Source of the DNA: Prinia subflava
Lineage: Eukaryota > Chordata > Aves > Passeriformes > Cisticolidae
Assembly (NCBI RefSeq): GCF_021018805.1
Contig: NC_086253.1
Location: 33,853,583 to 33,917,582 of the forward strand
Direction of reading: 5' to 3'
DNA: 64,000 nt
How positions within the stretch are numbered: position 1 is the first letter of the stretch; each line of letters starts with the position of its first letter. The position numbers and the translations under genes are program-made. The notes beneath the pieces are model-generated. The model was not told where the DNA came from, made no database searches, and worked only from the letters and a program-made list of their open reading frames with translations. Below, piece after piece: positions 36,617 to 50,300 of the stretch.

Positions 36617-39600
36617 AAAAAAAAAAAAGGGGGGGGCGGTGCTGAGGATACTGGAAAATGGAACCCTTACTACAGACCGATGGATTGTCAGTGCAGAAAT
36701 ACTGCTTCATTTGGACAGCTTTTCTATTTGATGTAAATTACATTTTGAGGTCCCCAGATCACAGAAATATGTAGAAGACAGGCTTCTTTCCAAGACTGGG
36801 GTCCACAAAAAATGTGACATTTTTTACACACACCAGTAAAACTATCTTTCTGTCAAAATACAGAAAGCCCATGATATTTCCCATTTCTGTGATCTGAGAA
36901 CATCAAGAGGCATGTTCTTAAAAATGTGCACATATATGTAGATACACACACACTACTTTGAACAAACTGTTCTATGAAAGAGAAATACTGGATTCTGCTG
37001 CATTCTTTCTCTGACTCCTTTTTTCTCCAAAACCCATGCAGGATTAAATAAACTGTAATACTGAAACATAAATTATAGATCTTATAATTAGTACTCTACT
37101 TTATGAATAGAAAAAAGAAGTTTACAGTAGGCAGATCTCATAAAATGGCAGCGGGGGCAGGGGGAAAGAGAGACAGACATGAAAGATAACCCCACCCCAC
37201 ACAAACTTGAAATTACTTCTCCTCAGTTAGGAAGAAAGAAAACAGGTTTGTAACAGGTACACAAATACCTGAGAATTATTAACAGGTTCTTCTTAATGCC
37301 TTTCAAAATTACTTCCAAGAACATCTCCTTTGCTGTGTGGTACTTGACTGCAGTCAAGATTTGTAGTTTGGAATTTGGTTGTAACTAGGGTCAATGCTCA
37401 ACTTCCACAGCAACTTCAATGTGCATTTGAGAACTCTCTCCAAATACCCAAAATGAACTCATGTGCTTTGTTGTGTAGCAAGATCCTGTGTGACACTGAC
37501 ATGAAATCTGATTAAATTTCATATCCATTCATTTCTCATATATAATGTTACATATTACACATTAATCATTCTCTTTTACAATGCAGTACTTGCTAGCACC
37601 TTTTCTTGAGAGAAATTGTTCTGAAAAATATATCTCTTCTCCAAACTCCAAGAAAATGAGAAGACAAAACATAAGCTGCTATTTAGAAAGGCAGAAATGG
37701 GCAATCTATTAAAATGTAAGAGAAGAAATCCAGTGATGGAAGAATTGCCTGCACATTTATCTGGAATCCATACACGATTACAGAAGGATGTACAGATGGT
37801 TTTCCCACAGTAATATTCACCAATACAACTGTTTACAAAAAGTTTACTTCAAGCACTTTAAGCTAGCACAATTATACAGAATAGTAACATAAAATCAGCA
37901 TCAACATTTTTTTTATTTTTCAAAAGGATGAAAGTATTTAATTCTTATTTTGATCCCTAGCTTGAGAGAAGCAAATGTAAAATTTTAATAAATGAAAGGA
38001 ATGTACGAACAGAAAAAGAAAAATGTTCTCATTTCTTCACCAAACCTCCTGAATTTAGTGCTCAAGTAGGATCTCAAAATCAATTCAATTCTTACCCAAC
38101 TTTCTAATGCTACAGGCATTATTACTTTGAAGGGTGTATAAAACATGCATTCTAATCCCATACTAAATATGCTTACAAACATGGATTTTACTCACTTCAG
38201 GCACTCAAGACAAATTTCTTATACAAAACTCAGGGGTGCAATTAATCTCATTACCTTCAAAAAGTCAGTTACCTAACCTGAATTGCTCCTTTAGGTTCCC
38301 TACAGAGGCAGACTCAGCACATCTATTTAATACCCGAAGGTTCCGCTCTTTCCCTAGCGAGGACAGGATTCAGAATGCAAAAGTCTTTAGCATGTGCAAG
38401 GGTGACTAAATTTATGTGGGAGGAATTCTGTAGCAGGCAGCAGAGTGCACACGGAATGGCAAAAGAGACCCAGCTCTTGCTCCACGTTGCAGGTCAGAGT
38501 TAAAGAGAGGCACTGCTGCTCCCTATGGCCGAGGTCACTAACAGCGTGAAAATTATCTTGCATAGGGAACACAATTTTTTCTTCTACAAATTACAGTGGC
38601 TGAAGCTGTAACAAAATGCATTTACTTTGTGCCAATTATATTGCTGTCTCTTTCTTAACTTTTTAAAGTGCTAACCATGCTGTTTACCTGTCAAAAGGGA
38701 CAGAATTGGCCCACAAAACAGCCTTTTGCCATATTCTTTGTTCATTCAATTCTATAAATTATGAACTAGCAAATCCCACACAAAATCTCTCTTGAAAAAG
38801 CTCATTCCTGAGTCTGAGTCGACAGGATTTCTGCTGCGAAACCATATTTTTAATACAGTAGTGCCTCCCATTCAGATATCAGGCCAAGATGCTATATACA
38901 AACTTTGAATTGTTTAGGTACATTCTCTTTTAATAAGGGTATTATTAGGATGTACTGCCACTTTATTACAGGTATTATTTTGAAAGAGTAACTAAGTGGA
39001 CATAATACCAGAGCAGAACAGATCAAACAAGGAGCAGCATGGTCACAATCCCAGCTTGAAATAGTGGTGTAAAATAAACAAGTATGGTAAGGTCACGCAT
39101 GTTTACCTCGTTCACAAGATGTGTGCAACCAAATGTCAACAAATGCCTGTGCTCAAAAGACAGCAAACATGCATGTTACCTTTTCTATGCCAAAACAGAA
39201 TCACTAATAACTCAAACTAAACATAACCCATTCCTTAATGATGAAATGTTCTCAGTAACATTAAATTAAACTTCTTAAGAGCAGTAAATGTATGCCTGTA
39301 TAATCACTAGCATGTGCACCACTAATGTGTTAGCTTTGTATTACACACGTGCACACAACAGTATAGGTTTATAGCCAAATATTCACAGCCACCCTCCTGG
39401 CTAGAACAGATACGTGGCAGTCAACAGTACTGCACCTTTACCTTTCTGTACCACTGGATACTCAAAAACTAATTGCAGAGACTGAACTCACAGCAGTTAT
39501 ACACTTGCTGGAGACAAAGATTTATTAACTCCATCAGCAAGTATTTCCTGGATACATTTCATGAATTTTCACTTGTTTTCCAGATTTCAGATAATTTTGT

Positions 39601-41004
39601 TCCTGGTAATACAAAGACAGGTAAAACACTCAAATCTGTGTAAGAATGGAAACTTGAAATAAGCACTGACTCTAGTTGTCTAAAGAAATATACAGGTATA
39701 GTACCACTTTTAATAGCTTGCAATTTCTGTCCTGTGATTCTTTTAAGTCCTTGGATACTTAGACAGCAGGCCTTAAAGAAATATATTTCTTGGTTTTACA
39801 GGGTTTCCTTGGTAAAGAAAAATGTACCAACATACTATGAGACATACATTATTTCTGTACCTCACAGCAACACAGAATGGAAGGACATTATTTGAGTACA
39901 TACTACTGGGATAACAGGCTCTCACAACTATTTAACCTCAAAAACTTGGTTTCCAGTACTCAACTCGTACTGACAATGATTTACCATAACTCCCACTTAT
40001 ATGTGAGCAGTTATGTGAGGGTTCATATAGATAAGACTACACCACATTCAATGATGTTTCAGAGAAAATCTAAGACTCTGGAAAATACACTTTCCATTAA
40101 AAGACTCTTGTCTAGCTAGCCAGCAACCCAGGTAAACACAGTATTGTATTCAGCAAGCACACAAGGATCAAGCAGAAACTAAAACCTAATCTTTCTCTGT
40201 CCTCGTAGGGTTTGGGATTTTAAAAAACCTTTTTAGAGTACTGAGTAAGTAGTGTCTTCTCTGTAATTTAGGCAAAGTACTCAAGGTGTTTTTGAAATGC
40301 TTTGCTGAAAAGGGCAGTGTGCTGAACAGTGTCTCAATTTCCAGTCAGCCTTCCAGAGAGACAGCTGCACTACTACTACCATGTGAAGTGGTAATATCAG
40401 CCCATCATCAGTTCTGATTGCTGCCTTTCTGCAGACCAACCTAGAGTCTCCAGCACAGCACAAACCGCTCAACATATTCAGCAAGTCCTGCTTAGAAATA
40501 ACAAGTCTCACCAATGATGGGGTTTGGAGACAAGCACTAACTACAGTAGCAAACTCAACCCCATTCCTCAAATGTTTCCAGCTCTTCTCAATTTAGTTAA
40601 ACATTAAACTGCCAGGGCAAGGACGAAAACAACCAACAAACCTTACTGGAACTGCAGTACAACTAAAAGTCTTAAATTCACTATATTTATACATAAGTTA
40701 CTAAACTTGTACAACATAGGAAAAGCAGGAATCTTGACAAAAGTTCTTATTTTCCAGTATCTATTATGAACATAACCAGTTTAAGCATATACAGCTATGA
40801 ATTTTACTACAAAAGTTGTATTGTACATGGAGAGCAAGTTCTTTGAAACAAAAATATAACTGCAAAGTTTTTGAGCCCACATATTTTAACAGCAGCACAA
40901 GTATTCAAAAGTAAAACCTGATAGCAAAAATATCTGAACAACAAAACCCCTACAGAATGAACGCTATAGCTTTACATAGTAAAGAACATATTCACAGTGA
41001 AAGA

Positions 41005-41218
41005 AAGTAGGTTTTGGTTAGCTATGAGGAAAACATTCTTTACTGTGAGGGTAGTGAGGCATTGGAATAGATTGCTCAGGAAAATAGTGGATGCCTCATG
41101 CCTAGAAGTGTTTGAGGCCAGGGTGAACAGAGATCTGAGCAACCTGGTTTAGTGAAAGATGTCCCAATCCATGGCAGGGGAGTTGGAACTGGGTGACCTT
41201 TTAGGTCCCTAAGGTCCG
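41005..41218 (+). mobile_element. CR1 LINE 3' region fragment
   Basis: Contains the ordered CR1 landmarks TTCTTTACTGTGAGGGTAGT, GAGGCATTGGAATAGATTGC, CTAGAAGTGTTTGAGGCCAG, GAGCAACCTGGTTTAGTG, CCATGGCAGGGGAGTTGGAA and a degraded TTAGGTCCCT end. Plus orientation. Numerous substitutions suggest an old copy. Confidence 0.88.
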
Positions 41219-42720
41219 TTTGCCAAAAAACACCTTCCTATTTCATTTAGCAATTTTACAAGTGTAATGTAAAAACATCAGAAATTAAGTACTTGCAATA
41301 TATTAACAAAAGTTAAATACCCTTTTAATTACTCTATTTTAAAAGACTTTTTCTCAATGCTCAAAATTTCTACGCATCACCAAACTCCCTAGGCCTTATG
41401 CAATGCAGAAAAGCTAAGGATGAAACTCTTCAGGTCATCCAAAGACCTTGCCAGCTTCCTCCACAGAAAAAATCCCACACAAAATGGGCCAGATGTCCTT
41501 CTCACACACATGCTCAAAAGGAAGGAAGCAGAGAACACCCAAGTTAAGCTTTAGTTCAGCAGGCAGCAGACAGGGGGAGGTGAGTGCAGAGGGAGTGTGC
41601 TGCCTCCCAGCCCGCCGTGAGATGCTGTGTGCATGTTAATGACTGCCATAAAAATGTGCCACCAGCAAGGAAGTCGAGCAGAACTGCCTCCTCCCGCTTA
41701 CAAAGTGATGGCATTAGCTCAATGTCAGCTCTCTCTGTCCCCTCACAGGTGCTTCTGTGAAAAGGCACATGAACTGAATAGCTGAGACCCAGAAAGGGAA
41801 GAATGCATTTGGGAAGGAAGGGACCCACACCCACTGGTTGCAGGACCAGGTCAAACTGTCTGCTGGCTTGTTTTTTTGTTTCCTTTTTCTTTTGATTATG
41901 ATATACTGTTTTGGCTTTCCACTTCACAATTGCCATCAATGAAGAAAAAGCCCCACGCTGAACTCAGCTATACACTTTGCCACATCATTTCATCACTGAA
42001 GGTAATAAAAGTGAAAAGAATTTTCCAGTGAAAGTACTTTCCAGCTTAGCATACCAGCTATTTGCTTCTGTAGGGCAAAGCCTCCAACTAAATCACTATT
42101 TGTAGTTCATCTATCTGTTTAACACTGCAAAGTTCAATGCAAAGAAGACATTTTGAAAAGTTAGGGGGGAAGGGGACCACGGAGAAGTGGAAATGGGTAA
42201 TACCATGAATGTTTTCTCCAGCATGTTTCTTTGACGCAGCAGTTGGTCCCGCACTGGCATGTAAGCACTATAATATTAGACACCTGGAATGTGAGGAATG
42301 TCTGATAACCATACCCTAGCACAGGGATAATTCCACAGCCATAAACCAATGATACAACCTTTGTGCCTTCCCCCAGAAAGCTCAAATATGGTAACATTAT
42401 GAAAAGGCCATTATGCGCAGTGTTGCTACAGGTTATTAATATATATACATGACTGTACACTGTTGGTAGAGGGAAAATGTTGTCATCAATTGACAGCATG
42501 GGTAAGAAACTTACCTATTAGTTTTAATTTAATTACATAAACACCATCCTGTTTTCCCAGAATTTTAAGTGTTCCTGATCCTCCAATCTCTGGGTGCAAG
42601 CTTGACTTTGAAATGTTTTTCTTTACCTATCTTGTACCCCTCTGCTCTTCATTTTATATATTTACTAGCAAATATTCTTCTACAATAGGAAGATGTACTC
42701 TTAAGAGTACTCAAGGTAAG

Positions 42721-42771
42721 AAAAGAAAAAAATAAAAGCCAAACCAAAAACAAACAAACCACAACAAATCC
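42721..42771. repeat. A/C-rich low-complexity tract
   Basis: A-rich with AAAC units (AAACAAACAAACC), like the intron 9 tracts. Confidence 0.7.
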
Positions 42772-43987
42772 AGTCAAGCATTGGCTCAAGAAATTCAAAA
42801 AATGGCACAAACTCTGCAGTAATTTCCACATGCAAATAGGAGCAACCAATCCATAGTCAAAAGCTTACTGTTTGATAGAAGTATGATACAACAATCTACA
42901 GATAGAAAATGTCTATAGACTGGAATACTTTATTATGAGTTAATCAAAACAGATACATTTATGATAGAGGATTAAAACATTTATTCCGTTAATTTCAATG
43001 ATTTGTTATCTTGGCTATCACGCACAAAGTAACAAAAGCAGTGTTTATGGCATATTGTTAGGGCTAAATTTAGGACATTTTTGTGTTGTGATAATTAAAT
43101 GAGAAAGAGAAATGTATTTCAAATAAAAACCACAGTCAAAACCCAGAAAATTATCATATTTAACATCAGCATTCAAAGATCTTCCCAATCTCTAATTTGT
43201 CCCCTTCTTCCTCTTCTGTAATTTCATACACACACTAGGCCAAATCACCCCACTACTCACCTCATCAGCTTCAGAAAACGATTTTGAAAATTTTGTTCTG
43301 TAAACCCCACTTCTCCTGCAAACAAACCCTTGCACTGTAAGTGACCTTTGGATTTATAGAGAGGATATTTAAACTCTCCTCACTAACTCTTATCCCACTG
43401 AAGTCAGCAGGAGTGTTACAAATTTCAGTAGCAGGAAACCTAAATCTGTGACAAGCACTTTCAAAAAGTACTATCCATCTGAACATCTCAGATAACCTCA
43501 CAAACATTTGACTTCAGTGCTGTGAAGCCCTTCAGCCAAGTATACCAATCATTCCAGAAGCAGGGAAAAGGGAACTTGAGTTAATATGTCCATTGTCTCT
43601 GCAATTCGGTTATAGACCTAGAAACTGCACCCAACAGGAGAGAGCACCCCACTCTGTTATTCCCAGTACTGACTTCTTCATGTCTAGATTCCAGCTTCTC
43701 ATCCAACCACTTGTAACAATTTTCAATGCATACTTCATTAAGCATTCTGTGTTTTGCAGTACAAAGCAGTGCCTGTTGCAAAAGGACTGAGATAGATCAG
43801 AGTTTGTGTGCTCAAATGCCACACAATCACCTGACCAATCTCTGGTCTCTTGTAAACTGTTTCCAGATGCCATAGGAGAAATCTTTAAACATGTGCCAAC
43901 AATTTTTTACATTGAAAATGAACAAACACAGCACTGAATTTATAAAACTGCAAGTAACATAATACTGAAGAGAAAAAGGACAATATA

Positions 43988-44070
43988 TTTGTATTTTGAT
44001 TTGTATTTAATTTTTATTTTAATTTGTATTTTATATTTGTGTTTTAGTTTTATATTTGTAATTTTAATTA
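43988..44070. repeat. T/A-rich imperfect tandem repeat
   Basis: Reiterated TTTGTATTTTA-like units over about 83 bases, nearly free of C. Probably a degenerate minisatellite. Confidence 0.75.
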
Positions 44071-46368
44071 GTAAGAGATCATAAAAAAGTCTGCCAACCC
44101 ATGGTGCAAATGGTTCAAAAAGATCCTTCAATCTCAGCTGTTTTCACAGATGAGAGACTCTAGAAAAATCAGTCTTGAAAGCAGAGTGATGGAAGTCAGG
44201 GGATAACATATATTAGTAAAACTGCACAAAACTGAACTAACGAGTAAGGGCTGCAGCAAACGTCTGCTTCACACAAATCTAACACTGAACTTAAAAGTGC
44301 AAGATAATGAACTAAGGTACTGTAAGATTAAAGCAATGTAAAACTGTAATTATAAGAAGATTTCAGATATATGTTCTGGCCTACATTTAATCCCTTCCAC
44401 TAATAATTTTAATATGAAGAACTCTAATTCCTAATGCTTTTTTTAAGCTACTTTTCTTTGTATACTCTGAGATACTCAGAAAATAGTGTTATGTTAATCA
44501 AAATCAATGCAGAGTTCTTTCAGCTTCTCTACTTTTTTTACATTTCTTTATTCATAATATTAATTGACTTCAAGTTTTAGATCAAATTTATTCCCAGTGG
44601 CAGCAAGGTTTGACGAATGGGAAATATGTAACAATTATCCAAGAGGAAACACCTAAGTTTGCTGTGACTTCCTTCGCACACACCCTCTCCCAGAAACTGC
44701 CTGAAAAAAGCCACCCCAAAACCTGGAATGGAGGCAGTAAATTTTCTAGCAATTCCTAGCAGAAATACAGCACAAACACAGTTTACTGAAGCATGGCCTT
44801 CTATTGGAAGGAAAGAATAAAAATATCAGCTTCTGCTTCTCACATCAAACTGACTAAACTCCTTTCAGGTCAGCTATCCTTTTTGGTTCCCTTTACCTGA
44901 ACCCTTACAAGCCTTTCCTCTACACCCAACATATAATTGCTTGTCACACATCCTTCTTTACCACGTGTGGTTGGCACAGAGCTGTTTAGAGCAGGGGAAA
45001 TACTTCCAAGGCAGTAATTTGCAAAGATTGCTGAGGAATTATCTGACACACTGTAAAAGGGAACCTGGAGTTTCCAGATGAGTTAATACTCTACTTACTG
45101 AGTCGAATAGAGCTGACTGCCTTTCCCAAACATGAAAATGCACTCCCTTCAGCTTTATTAGTAGTTTGCATCACTGATTTATAAAGATTATTCTAAACCC
45201 AGTTCAATAATTACTGCAGAGAATATAGTACATATTAAAACCTCGTCCCTATTTGTGGTTGCCGAGAGCACAGAGCAAATTACCATTTCTTCAAATAAGC
45301 ATTCAAACATCAAAACAATACTCAAAAAATGTCTATGAGTAGGCAACAGACACGTTTTAAAAGTCCTCTCTTCCAGGGTGAAAGCATATGTGAAAAGGGG
45401 AAAGAAGATGAGAGTACCAAAATGAGGCTATTCTGCACATTTTCAAATTCAATTTCTTACGCTAACAGTTAATACTCAAAATAAAAAAAGGAGGTAGGTT
45501 ATTCACAGAAATCTGTGGGGAGATTTTGTACCACTGTACTAGACTAAGAGACATCAATTATTTTTGCCAACACCACTGGAAAAGTCAATCAACTCCTTGT
45601 GGATGGCTCTTTGAATCAGCTGAACATTTAGCAGAAGTGAAAATACCAAACAGCTTACTTACCAGTTATGAGGAAACAGATATAAAACAAACCAGAAAAT
45701 ATCACCACACAATTTATATAGAACTGTTGTGTGATTACCTTTAAATACTGCATTCAGCTCTGGTAGCCCCTGCACTTCTGTACCACAAAAACATGTTGAA
45801 AGTAAAACTACAGATAAGAAAGTAAAAAAACAGCCAGAGGAAAGCGGGCAGCAGCAATCAAGGTACAGAATGTAACATAACTGAACAGGATATTGTCATT
45901 CATCTTGGTAGTTGCTTACAGAGGTCAAATACCAAACACATGAAAGGCACAGGCAGCATTTATTCTGTTTCTCATGATACAAGAAACATATGCAGAAAGT
46001 ACAGAAGAACAGGCTCAAAACAAAGTTATGCACAATCATATCTGGACCTCACTGCCACTGCATTTTATTGAGGTCAAAATCGTAACTGCTTTCAAAAACA
46101 GATTTGACAAAAATTACAAAGAACAGATTCACAGTGACAGTAAATATGATATTCCAGATACAACCATTTTCCTGTTGGAGTTAGGTCTTGTGAACATACT
46201 TGAAACAGGACCTTATTAGAAAGTATTCTTAAAACTGTCTTACTGCAGAGCATATTGTGAGCATTGTAACTCATAAGCAAAAATATCTTTGAAGCCCCTT
46301 CAGTGTATTCTTATTTAATAACCATTTAGTTATTGAATCCTTTCACAACAAATCACTAGAGTTTTGCC

Positions 46369-46382
46369 TTTTTTTTTTTTTT
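46369..46382. repeat. T14 homopolymer
   Basis: Uninterrupted run of 14 T in intron 1. Confidence 0.85.
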
Positions 46383-46674
46383 GCTTGTGTTGAATTATAG
46401 TCACAAAAAGTGTTTTTTAGAAGTATTTCTTCAAGTTGACATTTCTTAGACTTACATGAATCCCATTTCTGGGTTATAATACATGGTCAAATTTGAATTT
46501 TACTAACAATGGAAAGCTAACTTAGTTGAGAGACTAACAAGTTTGAGTTCCATCTTGAGTAAGAAAGAAGCCATAGCAAGTCTTGACTTTTGATTAAAAA
46601 CACAGTCCCAATTCTATTCATCGGTCACAGTTTTGCAACAGTAGCCTACACATCATGACTGACTTTCTTCAGAC

Positions 46675-47395
46675 TGGTGGTCAACAGATCGTATTCTACC
46701 TGGAAGCCAGTAAAAAGTGCAGTACTGGAGAGACCTGTCCTGTTTAACATCAGTATTGATGATTTGGAAAAGGCATCAAGCTTGCACATGACACCATGCT
46801 GGGTGGGAACAATCAACAAGGAAAGTCAAGACATGAACATCATTCAGATGGAGCAGGGCTACAGGAATGGCCCAACATGAACCTTCAGAGACTCAGCATC
46901 AACAAATGCAAAGTCCTGCATCCAGGAAGCAAATGTCCCTGACAGAAATAGAGGCTGGGACTGACTGGGGAGCAGCTCTGGGGCTCTGGTGGGCAGTGAA
47001 CTGTCAGTGAACCAGTGGCCTGGCTGCAGAGAAGGCCAACAGCCTACCCTATCAGCAAGAGTGTGATCAACAGATCAAGGAAAGTGATTACTGCCTCTAT
47101 TCTGCACTCACTAGACTGCATCTCAGTTACTGCATCTCAATTACTGCAGTTCTGATCTTCTATGGCAAGAAAAACATCAACAAACCTAACTGGTGCCAAG
47201 TCCAAGGGAAAGCCACCAGGATACTTGGGACATGAAGCATCCAAACACCAAGCTGACCCCTACCTACAAGGAAGTTTTTGAGATGACTGTCGGGCTCTTT
47301 GCAAGTGTTAACATGGTGGAAGAATGAGAGAAAACAGACATGAGTTGAAACAAGTTTAAGTTGAATATAATGAAAAAAAAATTCACCATGACCAT
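46675..47395 (+). mobile_element. Decayed CR1 LINE fragment including end of the RT reading frame
   Basis: About 0.7 kb with CR1 landmarks in order: CTGTTTAACATCAGTATTGA, a degraded AAGCTTGCACATGACACCAT, AAAGTCCTGCATCCAGGAAG, GAGAAGGCCAACAGCC and CTCTATTCTGCACTCACTAG. These correspond to the C-terminal end of the CR1 reverse-transcriptase reading frame and the downstream region. Stops and indels break the frame. A local 15-base duplication lies at 47115-47147. Boundaries are approximate. Confidence 0.8.
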
Positions 47396-50300
47396 AGGCA
47401 TGCGGTGGCACAAACTAAATGGAGTAGTTGTAGGAGAGTAACTCTGATCTCATGGCTGACCACGTGTTTTGCATATATTTTTTAAATCTCTGTTATTGCC
47501 ACGCTTCCAAACCATATGCACACATATAAATAGTTGTGTACTCACTCCTGCCTTCTCTATGTTTCTTGGAGCTTAAAACGTCATTATTGTGTAACTTGAG
47601 TAGAGAAAATAATTTTTGCACCATCCTAAAGCCACACCAAATACTGCAGTTCCATAACAATTGAAGTTGATCTAACCTGGCTGTCACAGTTCTGCTTTTC
47701 CTCCATGTTCATACCTCTTCTCTGACATTCATATGACTCTACAGTACGTCAGTTCAAAGAAAAAATTAGGAGGAGAAATTGAATTTTTAATTCTTTTTAA
47801 CCAGTTTAGCTGCCTAATCAGTTCACTACCAGTACAAATGCCAATACAAGAAAAAGCGTGGAAGCATTTGCAGTCTGAATTTAGATTGGTGTGAATTGGT
47901 CAAGAAATAACAGAGTTCCTAAAAGACACTGAAACCCTGGTTCTTGATGGAGATCGCAGGCAGTGCTGCAACGTCCATGATTCCACTTCCTCCTCCTCAT
48001 GATCTAGCTATTAGAACAAGACAAATAGGCCTAAGCAAGCAAAATTGGAGAAATGCTTACCTGCTTTGCAAAGTTTTCATGTGGTGAAAGTTAGGAGGCT
48101 GATTTTGGATGGTTGAGGGGTTTTTTGACTAACGATGAATCTTAACTGGTTGCTGCTGGATTATGAAATGCAAATACTTGGGCAGTTAGGAAAATTTCTA
48201 TTTATTCTCATACCTTTATCTACTGGCTACTTGAATTTCAAATTAGAATAATGTAGATCAGTTAATTTTCCAATCCTGCAAAGGATACAAAACTTCACAG
48301 AACAAAACAAGGAGATATCTAAACCAAAGTCAAATGCAGCCTTGCCATGGACAAGGCTAGAAGCAAACTTTGTATGTGATTAATACTTTAGTCATGTTTT
48401 CCAAAACAAAATCAAAAAATATTTCATCCTTCTCTGGGAGCCTTTACCTTAGGCATTTTGACTTTTTTTAAAGTCCAAACTAGTTTCTTAATGAGGTGCT
48501 CATAAGGAGAGAGTTTAAAAATAATTGCTAATGATACAAAAAACTACAGTGCTGTCTCAAAAACTGAGCAGAGGCACTTTCACAGAAAAACAACACCTAA
48601 GCATAAACAATTGATTTAACAGTAATCTCCACACTGTACACATCTTTTGTACTGTAAGAGGCAAGCTGCCATATAAGCAATGCTTCAATAAATTCAGCTG
48701 AACTAGGAAGCTGCAATTTTACAGACTTCTGGAAATTCTTTGACACAGTATATTTAAATGAATACTTCATAAAAATCACTTTCAGTATTTCATTAGATGT
48801 AAAGTTTTCATACAGTTTGAGTAATGAAAAAACCTCAGCATTAGCTCATACAGTGGAAATACAGTCACTCCTTGCCAAGATAACCATTACATCTCCATTT
48901 GCCATTTATTATTCTTTTAAACTGAATAGAGAAGATTGCTCTTAAGAGATAGTCCAGATACAAATCTCTACTATCCAATTACTTACGTACTTTCTTTCAA
49001 TTTCTCAATGGAAGGCTCTTACTATCTCTCATAAATCCACCTACATCAGTTGGTTTTGTGAAAAATCTTTAACATAAATATTAATGGTCTGAGCCACTAT
49101 TTTTCCTGCAATTCTACATAATATCCTTAGGTTCCTTTAGGAAATTACTTCATGTATCATTCAAGCTTTTAAAATAAAATCTATCTTCTTGGAGGCTAGG
49201 TTTCTAATTCTCATCCTATAAACATCAGTCATCTAAAACAATTTCCAGAAGTACTGGAAAGTTTAAAAGAAGACACACCGTAATTAAATATGAGTCAAAC
49301 TTCTAATCTGTTGAAAATACCATTGGGTGTCAGCATGCATTTCAATGCTTTTCAATATGCTATGTACAGAAAACAAATACAAGGAAAATTAACATTCAGT
49401 CAGAATGTGTATGAGCATGAAGTTAGACTAACAAAAGGACGGATTTCCAAGCTTGTGACAGTCCATGCAATTCTTTTTTAGCTTATCTGCAGGCACTCAG
49501 CATGGCTAAAGTTCTAATTTAGAAAGTATGTGGTTACAGAAGGTTAGGGAAGAAAGAGAGGACTGTGATTATTCACAGTCCAGCAAAAATCTGTTTTCTG
49601 AGTTTTAGATTCCAGGAATTCCCTAGTAAATTTAAGAGAAGTTGGAATTTCCTGATCTGGCAGATATTACCTAGAAATATAATTCTCAAAAGAGCTTTCA
49701 AAGGTGGGCTTGGAATTTTGATGGACAGAATAGTGATGGATTTAAGTCAGTCATAAAAAGAGAAATCTGATCTTCTGTCAAGTTCTTGAAAAGGTAGAAG
49801 TTAATCATCAGCACTATATGCTTGCTTAAAGAAAACTCCATTCTTTTAAACTTGGTTCAAAATACTTTTAACCACTTACAAGTTGATCAAATCATGCTTT
49901 GAGTTGTCAGTATAAGAAGCATCTCTTTCTGTGCCATGCTATGAAGGACCAAACTTTTGTAGGTAAAAACAATAAGAAAGGAAGGCAAGGCAGGGTTTGT
50001 AATAAAATAAAGTATTTGCATTCCTTCCTTAACACGATCTACACAGCTCTTCACTGACTTTTTCAGTACATGGTAATTCATTCTCTCCCAGCCTAATTTG
50101 TGTTTCTTCCTTTATTCCCCTGAAGAAATGGTGGGAAAACTCTGCTCTTTACTAGAAGTCCAGGTGAAACAGTCCAAATCCTGTCTTTTTCGCTGACTTC
50201 ACTGCTTCATGCCACAGATAGAAAAAAGGATTTAATTTTGCCCATCACATTTTCACTCCTTCACCATACTGCTTTCTCTGTATCAAAGTCATTGTACTTC

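Noticed and set aside
41556..41939. 127-codon minus-strand frame in intron 1
   Set aside because: No recognisable motif, no splice context, and overlapping plus-strand frames.
42161..42499. 112-codon minus-strand frame, considered as a possible mobile-element protein
   Set aside because: No transposase, polymerase or retroviral motif is visible, and no terminal repeats flank it.
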